This document shows positions 57,024 to 64,000 of a DNA stretch of 64,000 nucleotides, one piece after another. Positions within the stretch are counted from its first letter, which is position 1, and the number at the start of each line of letters is the position of its first letter. The translations under genes and the position numbers were made by a program. The notes beneath the pieces were generated by a model. That model did no database searches. It saw only the letters and a program-made list of their open reading frames with translations, and had not been told where the DNA came from. The DNA comes from Colwellia polaris (GTDB taxonomy: Bacteria; Pseudomonadota; Gammaproteobacteria; Enterobacterales; Alteromonadaceae), in contig NZ_NBOE01000003.1 in the NCBI RefSeq assembly GCF_002104515.1, positions 62,001-126,000 of the forward strand, written 5' to 3'.

Positions 57024-59081
57024 TTAATCACGAAGATAAATATGAATACCACCGAAATCATCAATCTCAACTCGGTTCTCAGGTAAAACCACGGTAGTCG
57101 TAGTGCTCTCTTCAATAATCGCAGGTCCTTTAAATTTCATACCTGGTTGTAATTTTTCACGATTATAAATAGCCGCGGTTACTTGAGTGTCACTGTCAAA
57201 GTCAACCGAACGCTTGCCAATTAAGGCTGTATCTGCACTTTCTGTTGAACTTGCTGGTAATTTTTCAAGTGTTGCTTTATCTAAAAGCCCAAAAGAAACT
57301 AAGTGAATATTAACAACTTCAATCGCAGAGCCGTCTAGCCTAAAAGTATATTCTTGTTGATGGGTTTGATGAAAGCGCTCTGAAAGCGCACGAATAAATT
57401 CAATTTCTTCAAGTTCAGTGCTTGGAACATGAATTTTAACTGTATGTTCTTGTCCGCTATAGCGAGCATCAACATACATTTCATGCTTAACTTTGCTTTG
57501 GTCAATACCATCGTTTTTATAATCAAGTCCAGCTTTTTCAATAACCTGCTCAAAAGCTGAGAGCACGGCGTTTTTACTGTTATCTGTTAAGGCAAATCTA
57601 TGGGTCTGAATATAATCTCTGCGTAGGTCGATCATCAACATTCCCCAAGCAGAAAAAACACCAGCAAATGGAGGAATAATAACTTTACGCGCATTTAATT
57701 CTTTACCTAAGGCTGTAGCATGCAGTGCTCCACCCCCGCCAAAGGCCATTAATGAGAAATCACGTGGGTCGTAACCACGATTTACTGAGATCAATTTCAG
57801 TGCATTTACCATATTAGAATTAGCAATGTTCAGCACACCATGTGCTACATCCATGGCGTTAACATTAAGTTGATCAGCCAAGGTTTTAAAAGCAGCTTCT
57901 ACGGCGTTAAGATCGGGTTGAATTTCTCCACCAGCAAAGTTTTCGCTGTTAATTCTACCGGTAATTAAATTAGCATCCGTTGTTGTTGGCGCAATGCCGC
58001 CTCGTCCATAAGCAACAGGGCCAGGAGTAGAACCAGCGCTTTGCGGACCAACATGTAAACTATTGGCGGCATCAATCCAGGCAATACTGCCACCACCATT
58101 ACCAATTTCAACAATATCAATTACCGGGGTTTTTATTGGGTATCCGGCCTTTTTCGCCGTTTTCTCTAATACATATTCTGTGGTGATACGTGTTTCACCA
58201 TGATGAATTAATGAACATTTAGCGGTTGTACCACCAATATCCAACGCCATAATATTGCCATCGCCAATAACTTCGCCATAGGCAGCAGCACCAAGAATGC
58301 CGCCAACAGGGCCTGACTCAACTAATGTTATCGGGTTATCACGTGCAGATTTTAACGTAGCAATGCCGCCATTAGACTGCATAATAAATGGGTCGCTTTT
58401 TAATCCATTCGCCAGTAGCTTCTTTTTCAATTTATCTAAATACTGCTGCGCCGGAGGTAAAACATAGGCTGACAATACTGTGGTGCTCGTTCGTTCGTAT
58501 TCGCGCCATTCGGCTGATATTTCATGTGAAGAAATTACATTAATTTCTGGCCATAAATTTTTCAGTGCCACAACCAGTTTTATTTCGTGTTCTGGGTTTA
58601 AATAAGCATGTAAAAAACAAACACCAATAGCTTCAACCTGTTGCGATTTAAAGTAGGCAACTAACTCAGGTAAGTTATCTAAGTTAATCGGTGTAATAAC
58701 ATTACCTTGGTAATCAAGACGCTCTTCTATTTCTAAACGTAAATGGCGCTCAACAAAAGGATTAGGTTTTTGATAAGTATTGTTGAAAATATCAGGCGTA
58801 TTACCGCGGGCAATTTCTAAAACATCACGAAAACCTTTTGTGGTGATCAAACCGGTTTTTACACCTTTTCGTTCGGTAATAGCATTGATAACAACAGTGG
58901 AACCATGAGCAAAAAAGTCTACATCTGACAAATCAATATCTGCTTTTATAGCGGCATTGACTACGCCCTGCTCAAAGTTTGGCGGTGTTGTATCACTTTT
59001 AACGGCTTTAACATTACCTTCATCAATATATACCAGGTCGGTGAACGTTCCACCCACATCTGTTGCGACTCTTACTGTCAT
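57024..59081 (-). CDS. Hydantoinase A/oxoprolinase family subunit (HyuA-like)
   Basis: A 685-residue ATPase subunit of the ASKHA fold. The phosphate-binding start RVATDVGGTFTDLVYIDEG, the N-terminal HyuA block FFAHGSTVVINAITERKG, and IMALDIGGTTAKCSLIHHG (about residue 275) are all diagnostic, as is NRGYDPRDFSLMAFGGGGALHA. This subunit supplies ATP-driven activation of the substrate amide or ketone. It pairs with the B subunit downstream. No carboxylase gamma subunit is nearby, which favours an ATP-dependent cyclic-amide hydrolase over an acetone carboxylase-type complex, but that is inference. Confidence 0.91.
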   Translation of the reverse strand: MTVRVATDVGGTFTDLVYIDEGNVKAVKSDTTPPNFEQGVVNAAIKADIDLSDVDFFAHGSTVVINAITERKGVKTGLITTKGFRDVLEIARGNTPDIFNNTYQKPNPFVERHLRLEIEERLDYQGNVITPINLDNLPELVAYFKSQQVEAIGVCFLHAYLNPEHEIKLVVALKNLWPEINVISSHEISAEWREYERTSTTVLSAYVLPPAQQYLDKLKKKLLANGLKSDPFIMQSNGGIATLKSARDNPITLVESGPVGGILGAAAYGEVIGDGNIMALDIGGTTAKCSLIHHGETRITTEYVLEKTAKKAGYPIKTPVIDIVEIGNGGGSIAWIDAANSLHVGPQSAGSTPGPVAYGRGGIAPTTTDANLITGRINSENFAGGEIQPDLNAVEAAFKTLADQLNVNAMDVAHGVLNIANSNMVNALKLISVNRGYDPRDFSLMAFGGGGALHATALGKELNARKVIIPPFAGVFSAWGMLMIDLRRDYIQTHRFALTDNSKNAVLSAFEQVIEKAGLDYKNDGIDQSKVKHEMYVDARYSGQEHTVKIHVPSTELEEIEFIRALSERFHQTHQQEYTFRLDGSAIEVVNIHLVSFGLLDKATLEKLPASSTESADTALIGKRSVDFDSDTQVTAAIYNREKLQPGMKFKGPAIIEESTTTTVVLPENRVEIDDFGGIHIYLRD

Positions 59082-59220
59082 AATTTGTACCTTACTTAAA
59101 AAGGTTAATTAAAAAAATTATAATTAACCTTATTTAGTTCCATATTTATAACCGAACTAAACATATAAATTTAAAAGAAAATAGTCAGTACTTGATAATG
59201 AAATTACCACCAAGCACAGT

Positions 59221-59258
59221 TTGAGTAGCTACCTAATATGTAGGTAGCTAAATCTCAA
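59221..59258. terminator. Strong hairpin between the TonB receptor and hyuA genes
   Basis: TAGCTACCTA (59226-59235) and TAGGTAGCTA (59241-59250) pair perfectly with a 5-base loop. Outside them TTGAG (59221-59225) can pair with CTCAA (59254-59258) after a 3-base bulge. There is no T-run, so it may stabilise or process the receptor mRNA as well as limit read-through into hyuA. Confidence 0.5.
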
Positions 59259-59273
59259 GATAGCTTTGCTTGT

Positions 59274-61448
59274 TTAGAAGTTATAACGCGCCTGCACACC
59301 CACTTGTCTTGGTTGATTTCGCATACGTATTAACGGGTTAAATAAGAATACAGTTTCTGGAGAGGCTTCATCTGTTAAGTTAGATGCAAATAATGAAACA
59401 GACCATTGTTCATTTTCTACGGCTATATTGGCATTTAAATAGGTATGGGTATCTGATTCGCCGGTATCTTCATTGAAAATATCGAATGAACGCGGCCCAA
59501 GGGTGTTAAATGCAAGACGGGTTTTTAGCATGTAATCACCAAATAACTCTCTAGAATAATCGATAGAGCCATTCAGGTTAAAGTCTGAAACATAAGGCAT
59601 GGTGCCACCTTCGGTTACCGCTAAATCTCTACCAGAAAGAATGTCTACACCTCGGTTTTTGGTAATTTCATTATCAATTAAGCCAATACCAAAGTTAATA
59701 CTTAAATTGTCTGTAATAGAGGCCGACATTTCTAACTCAAAACCGTCAATTGATACTTCATCAATATTTAAATTTTCAAGCGTAAAGGTATCTGGGTTTA
59801 GGCGGGTAAATTGCGCATCTTGTTGCTCAATATGGAACAACGCCATGTTTAACCAAATTTTACCGTCAAGCCACGTTGTTTTAACGCCCAGCTCAACAGT
59901 GTCTGAAATTTCTTGGTCATAGTTTCTAATAACAGAAGGAGAATACTCATTGAATCCGCCAGATCTGAAGCCTTTCGAATACGTGGTATAAAGTAAGTGG
60001 TCTTCTGTCATTTGCCACGCAATTGACGCTTTAGGTTGTAATTGGCTATAAGTTTCGTTGGCTTTAGAAGCGTTAGGATCTCTTTCATCAAATGCATCGC
60101 GCTCTTCAGAGTCATAACGTAATGCTACTGTTAGCTCCAAATCATCTCTGATGTCATAGTTGGTTTGACCGAAAATTGCATAGGCAGTGCTTTCTTGAAT
60201 AGTTTTTTCACCTTCAAAAACTAGCGAAGGGTCTTGAGCGATATTCTCTTTTACATCTTGGTAAGTTACTCGCTCTGTCGGTGTTAAATCCCACACTTGA
60301 TCATAAGAAACTTCTCTGTCTTTAGTTTCATAGTATGCGCCAAGTGCCCAACGAAAGCTTTCTTCACCCGAAGATGTAAAGCGCGTTTCAAAACTAGTGG
60401 AGTCTTCTTCTATCGGATTTATTTGGGTAATAGGAAAGAAAAAATTGTCTTCGCTGGCATCTTGGTGAGTAAAATCACCGTCAGAGAAAAACATAATGTC
60501 TGAATCATTCGCTGAGGCAATAAAGACTAAATCACCATAATCAGTTTCATGCTCAACTTTAGCTGAAACAGACCAAAGCTCAGACTCATCAAGCCCTACA
60601 GCATTAGCATCTGGTTTGACTGAAAAGTTTTCTAGCTCGTCTTTTGTCACAAATGCCATGTAATTACTCCCTTGCGTTTTCTTAGAGTAATTACCGTGTA
60701 AAGTCAGGGTTGTGTAATCAGTTAAGTAGAATTCAAGCATGCCTTGTGTGCCAAAAGCATCATCAACATAATCAACTTCTTCATTCAAAAATGAATTATC
60801 GATTAAGCCGTCAAAATCTTGATAGTTGGCAGAAAACCTAAAGTAAGCTTTATCTTCAACAATTGGGCCACTAACGGCGACATTAACTTTCCTATCATTA
60901 CCTTGAGCGATTGATGCTTGTATGCTGCCTTCAACTTCATCAGATGCTTGTTTAGTCACAATATTTATTGCACCACCGATAGCGTTTTTACCATACAAGG
61001 CGCCTTGTGGGCCTCTTAGTACTTCAATTCTTTCAATGTCGTGTAAGCCTTGGTTAATAAACTCTAGATTTGGCACCGTAATACCATCAACCACATAAGC
61101 AATAGGAGCTTCACCAACCTGAGGTGTTATAAGGCCACGCACCGTAACAAAGTTAAGACCTGAGCGAAAATTTGTTGATACATTTAAATTTGGGGTTAGC
61201 GCCGAAAAGTCTTTTATTGAGCTTATGCGGGCAGCTTTTATATCTTCGTCGTTAAAAACGGTAACAGAGTCAGGAATTTGTTGAAGGGTTTCTGTTCGTC
61301 CTCGGGCTGTCACAACAATTCTTTCAACGTCTTCTACATTATTGTTTGTACTCTGTGCTTCTTCGGCAAATACGCTGGTACTTCCCGACATGGCAATGAT
61401 TACAGCTAAGGTAACTTTCTTTGGAATAAACTGTTTGAATAGTGACAT
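59274..61448 (-). CDS. TonB-dependent outer membrane receptor
   Basis: A 724-residue receptor with a signal peptide (LAVIIAMSGSTSVFAEEA). The TonB box-like VERIVVTARGR comes next, then the plug domain with IERIEVLRGPQGALYGKNA and GAINIVT, and a 22-strand barrel that ends in QVGVQARYNF, a terminal aromatic as expected. I chose the ATG at 61446-61448, preceded by a GAGGGAAG Shine-Dalgarno; an earlier ATG at 61505 would put 19 unlikely residues before the signal peptide. Family resemblance is to the broad iron-siderophore/carbohydrate receptors of marine bacteria. The ligand is unknown, but the adjacent hydantoinase genes suggest an organic nutrient. Confidence 0.93.
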   Translation of the reverse strand: MSLFKQFIPKKVTLAVIIAMSGSTSVFAEEAQSTNNNVEDVERIVVTARGRTETLQQIPDSVTVFNDEDIKAARISSIKDFSALTPNLNVSTNFRSGLNFVTVRGLITPQVGEAPIAYVVDGITVPNLEFINQGLHDIERIEVLRGPQGALYGKNAIGGAINIVTKQASDEVEGSIQASIAQGNDRKVNVAVSGPIVEDKAYFRFSANYQDFDGLIDNSFLNEEVDYVDDAFGTQGMLEFYLTDYTTLTLHGNYSKKTQGSNYMAFVTKDELENFSVKPDANAVGLDESELWSVSAKVEHETDYGDLVFIASANDSDIMFFSDGDFTHQDASEDNFFFPITQINPIEEDSTSFETRFTSSGEESFRWALGAYYETKDREVSYDQVWDLTPTERVTYQDVKENIAQDPSLVFEGEKTIQESTAYAIFGQTNYDIRDDLELTVALRYDSEERDAFDERDPNASKANETYSQLQPKASIAWQMTEDHLLYTTYSKGFRSGGFNEYSPSVIRNYDQEISDTVELGVKTTWLDGKIWLNMALFHIEQQDAQFTRLNPDTFTLENLNIDEVSIDGFELEMSASITDNLSINFGIGLIDNEITKNRGVDILSGRDLAVTEGGTMPYVSDFNLNGSIDYSRELFGDYMLKTRLAFNTLGPRSFDIFNEDTGESDTHTYLNANIAVENEQWSVSLFASNLTDEASPETVFLFNPLIRMRNQPRQVGVQARYNF

Positions 61449-61709
61449 ATAACTTCCCTCAAAATTAAGTGTTGGGCACTTTTTATAATATTTTTTAAGT
61501 ACCATTTATGCTTTGCCATTTAATACTACGTAATGAGAGGAGAAGTTTTTATTGAAAAACATTCATAAAGCGCAATATATTTTGTATTTATTACCTAAAA
61601 CGACACATTCCACATTCTGCACGTTAAGTTATTGAAAAGCTTATTACAAAAAATTTGATAAACAACATTTACAACAATAATCACAATAAGCTTTAACAAT
61701 TTAAATGAA

Positions 61710-63497
61710 TTAAAACGGCATTGTTGCCTTTGCTAGCCAAGCTTTGTTAGTTTCATTACTTAGAGAGGCTATGTGGTGATAAACCCTATGATGATATTGG
61801 TTAAGCCAGTTAATTTCTTGCTCACTGAGCATGGTTTTATCAATCAACTTTCGATCAAAAGGCACATGAGTTAGTACTTCAAATTGTAATGTTTTTACTT
61901 CTGCACCTACGGGCATTTCACTTTCTTTAATCATATATAAATTTTCATGGCGTATGCCAAATTCCCCTTCACGATAATAACCTGGCTCAATAGAGACAAC
62001 CATTCCCGCAGCAAGAGCAACACCACTATTAAATTTAGCAATACGTTGCGGCCCTTCATGTACATTTAAGTAATGCCCCACACCATGCCCTGTACCATGT
62101 GCATAGTCATAACCGTGTTGCCAAAGGTGCTGCCTTGCTAAAGCATCAATATGTTGTCCTGTTGTGCCTTGAGGAAACTTTAAAGTCGCAAGCGCAATAT
62201 GGCCTTTTAAGACTAGCGTCGCCATTTTTATTTGTTCATTAGTTACTTGCCCAATAGCGACTGTGCGCGTTACATCTGTTGTGCCATCGAGGTAATGCCC
62301 ACCTGAATCAAAAAGATAAACACTGTTATTTGTCATTAATGCTGGTGTGGTATCTTTATGGTTGTAATGACACATTGCCGCATTACTGCCGACCGCAGAA
62401 ACCGTTTCAAAACTAGCCTCTTGATACAAGCTATCTTTTAAGCGCATACTTTCTAGTCGGTCTGATAGCACTTTTTCATCATAAAAAACAAGAGCGCTTG
62501 TTGTTTGCTCTAACCAAGCAAGAAAGGCAACAACAGCACTACCGTCACGTAAATGACAGTTCTTAAAACCTGCAATTTCGACAGCATTTTTTTCAGATTT
62601 TAATAAACTAACAGGATCAAGGTTTTCTATAATTTCAACGTCATCTTTGATAAGTAAATTAACCATTGCTGCATTAATTGTTTCAGGATCTATTTGGATT
62701 CTTTCTGATGAAATAGCAGCTAAATAAGAGTCTAGTTCACTTTCACATCTAAAACTGACACTAGGTTCAAATTGTATAGTAATATCTTTTGGTAGTTTTT
62801 TTAGATCGAGGAAACATAAAACCTCTGAGTTTTCGCTGATTATGGCGGTTGCATAAAAAACAGGTAAGCATGGTATGTCGCGCCCACGTAAATTTAACAA
62901 CCAACAGATAGAATCTAAATTAGTTATAATTGCATTGTTCACGTTATTGCTTTTTAGTCGCTGTGCTACTTGCTTTATCTTTAGTTTACTTGATTTTCCA
63001 TGATATTTTTCTTGAAGAAAGGTAATAGGCTTTATATTTTTACTAGGACGTTCAATCCAGCACAAATCTATTAAATTTTCTTCGACTGCCAAACAATACT
63101 TCCCTGATTTGCTTAAAGCTTGTGTAAATTTTTTATACCAAGAAAATGCATGTAGTTTACAATCAACACCAATTAAAACTTCACTTGGCAATAGTTTATC
63201 TGCCCAGTCGTTACTGCTGAAAGTTGATAAACATTCAAATTCAAATAAAGCATTATTTACTTGTTCAGCAACCTGCACTTGGTATCTGCCATCGACAAAC
63301 ATAATCGCTCTATTTTTCAGTATAACCACCACCCCTGCTGTGCCAGTAAAGCCACTTAACCACTTTAGTCGATTATTATATTCAGCAACTTCTTCGAGCA
63401 GATATTGATCTTCATGAGGCACTATAAATGCATCTAAATTTAGCTTTGCCATTTTATTTCTAACAGCCTGTAATCTCGACGAGTATGTATTTTTCAT
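61710..63497 (-). CDS. M24-family aminopeptidase P (Xaa-Pro aminopeptidase)
   Basis: A 595-residue cytosolic peptidase that removes an N-terminal residue preceding proline. Like eukaryotic-type aminopeptidase P, it has two creatinase N-like domains (SRLQAVRNKMAKLNLDAF; MFVDGRYQVQVAEQ) before the pita-bread catalytic domain at about residue 310 onward. Metal ligands are visible in FDSGGHYLDGTTDVTRTV (two Asp), GTGHGVGHYLNVHEGP (His), SIEPGYYREGEFG and LQFEVLTHV (two Glu). It is followed on the same strand by the TonB receptor gene after about 260 bases, so the two could belong to one uptake/degradation system for proline-containing or cyclic peptides. Confidence 0.9.
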   Translation of the reverse strand: MKNTYSSRLQAVRNKMAKLNLDAFIVPHEDQYLLEEVAEYNNRLKWLSGFTGTAGVVVILKNRAIMFVDGRYQVQVAEQVNNALFEFECLSTFSSNDWADKLLPSEVLIGVDCKLHAFSWYKKFTQALSKSGKYCLAVEENLIDLCWIERPSKNIKPITFLQEKYHGKSSKLKIKQVAQRLKSNNVNNAIITNLDSICWLLNLRGRDIPCLPVFYATAIISENSEVLCFLDLKKLPKDITIQFEPSVSFRCESELDSYLAAISSERIQIDPETINAAMVNLLIKDDVEIIENLDPVSLLKSEKNAVEIAGFKNCHLRDGSAVVAFLAWLEQTTSALVFYDEKVLSDRLESMRLKDSLYQEASFETVSAVGSNAAMCHYNHKDTTPALMTNNSVYLFDSGGHYLDGTTDVTRTVAIGQVTNEQIKMATLVLKGHIALATLKFPQGTTGQHIDALARQHLWQHGYDYAHGTGHGVGHYLNVHEGPQRIAKFNSGVALAAGMVVSIEPGYYREGEFGIRHENLYMIKESEMPVGAEVKTLQFEVLTHVPFDRKLIDKTMLSEQEINWLNQYHHRVYHHIASLSNETNKAWLAKATMPF

Positions 63498-63630
63498 TTC
63501 AGTACCTAATAAAAATTATATCCCTTTATTTTATGAAGTATTAAAAGTGAATGTATTTCTATTACAGCACTTATTCAGTAATATATTTTGTTTACTCGCC
63601 CAATTAACCAAGACATTTTGTCGCGCCAAT

Positions 63631-63668
63631 TAAGTAAGGTCAGGTACACTTTAATTAAGTAGGGTCTG
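63631..63668. repeat. Divergent copy of the 11832/11951 repeat
   Basis: Bases 63631-63655 match the repeat arm at 22 of 25 positions (core AAGTAAGGTCAGGTACAC), and a partial second unit TAAGTAGGGTCTG follows directly (63656-63668). It sits just upstream of the lipoprotein start at 63681. Confidence 0.5.
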
Positions 63669-63680
63669 TTGAATCACAAG

Positions 63681-64000
63681 ATGAGTATTAAATTGCGAAT
63701 ATTTTTTTCATTATCACTCGTGCTCGTTTTAGCTTCTTGCACAACTCAAGGAAAACTTGAGTACATCTCTTTGGATGGCGAGCATAAAACAGCGTGCGAA
63801 ACTGAATATACTTGGGAGCCTTCAGTCGATAAATATGCGCTTGAGTATATTTTAAGTTATTGCGCCAAAAAAGCGGTGAAAAAAGGACATCGCGTTGTTG
63901 ATGAGTCCTTACTTAAAATAGATTTAAGTATACCTTTATCACCCAATGGTAACTCTTGGACTTTTGATTACGCTAAAAAGTTACATAAAAATAATAGGCT
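63681..64000 (+). CDS. Lipoprotein of unknown function (5' part, cut by window end)
   Basis: An open frame from ATG at 63681 continues to the last base of the window (106 complete codons). The signal peptide KLRIFFSLSLVLVLASC has a clean lipobox with Cys20. The mature part contains two further cysteines (KTACETEYTWE and SYCAKKAVKKG) that could form a disulfide. I recognise no family from the visible part. It begins 12 bases after a REP-like repeat, so the promoter or leader may include that repeat. Confidence 0.7.
   Translation, partial: MSIKLRIFFSLSLVLVLASCTTQGKLEYISLDGEHKTACETEYTWEPSVDKYALEYILSYCAKKAVKKGHRVVDESLLKIDLSIPLSPNGNSWTFDYAKKLHKNNR

Noticed and set aside
61636-61694. AAAGCTTATT ... 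AATAAGCTTT inverted repeat between the M24 peptidase and TonB receptor genes
   Set aside because: Arms are ten AT-rich bases with a 39-base spacer, which is not convincing as a terminator or operator in AT-rich DNA.
1-64000. Defence system, CRISPR array, prophage or integron
   Set aside because: I looked for regularly spaced repeats, integrase, nuclease, methylase or toxin-antitoxin genes and saw none; the window is mostly conserved core genome.

Overview
The window is a chromosomal segment of an AT-rich marine gammaproteobacterium, most likely of the order Alteromonadales and probably Colwelliaceae (Colwellia/Thalassotalea type). That placement is inferred from gene order, protein flavour and base composition; no database search was possible. 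There are no rRNA or tRNA genes, no CRISPR array, no prophage and no intact transposase gene.

Layout. (1) 1-2040, plus strand: end of the rsx (RNF) electron-transport operon (rsxG tail, rsxE), then nth and a glyoxalase I gene. (2) 2209-5614: a LysR regulator divergent from glutaryl-CoA dehydrogenase and a class III CoA-transferase, forming a glutarate/lysine catabolic unit. (3) 5848-14127: a mixed block with yaeQ, an M28 peptidase, a GNAT acetyltransferase, a DUF885 lipoprotein, a small membrane methyltransferase, an unrecognised protein whose 3' end lies in a MITE-like inverted repeat, a PhnA-type zinc protein and the SstT Ser/Thr symporter. (4) 14235-35497, minus strand: the conserved macromolecule/envelope superoperon in reverse, rpsB-tsf / pyrH-frr / uppS-cdsA-dxr-rseP-bamA-skp / lpxD-fabZ-lpxA-lpxB-rnhB-dnaE-accA / tilS. 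It covers translation, undecaprenyl and isoprenoid supply, outer-membrane protein assembly, lipid A and fatty acid synthesis, and DNA replication. Hairpins at 33761, 32165 and 15673 divide it into transcription units, and an rpsB leader lies upstream of rpsB. (5) 35882-41221, plus strand: a DsbA-like protein, then map-glnD-dapD. (6) 41540-44325: a small lipoprotein behind a candidate sigma-54 promoter, truC, DUF3549 and DUF3301. (7) 44361-44609, minus strand: a gene-free stretch that I read as a CsrB-family regulatory RNA, with ten GGA motifs, a strong terminator, a TATAAT box and an upstream palindrome at about -176. (8) 44936-53386: mostly small accessory genes (Sel1-like secreted protein, VOC protein, gene remnant, membrane protein, CBS protein, unknown Cys-motif protein, CreA, isoaspartyl peptidase, crotonase, Lrp regulator). 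(9) 53510-63497: a cyclophilin, then a minus-strand catabolic/uptake cluster of MFS transporter, hydantoinase/oxoprolinase B and A subunits, TonB-dependent receptor and an M24 Xaa-Pro-type peptidase. (10) 63681-end: the start of a lipoprotein gene cut by the window edge.

Most of the window is housekeeping. The observations most worth following up are the CsrB-like RNA next to the truC cluster, the sigma-54 promoter of the small lipoprotein, the REP/MITE-like inverted repeat with a related copy 52 kb away, the TonB receptor/hydantoinase/peptidase cluster of unknown substrate, and a 31-bp near-perfect palindrome between skp and lpxD.
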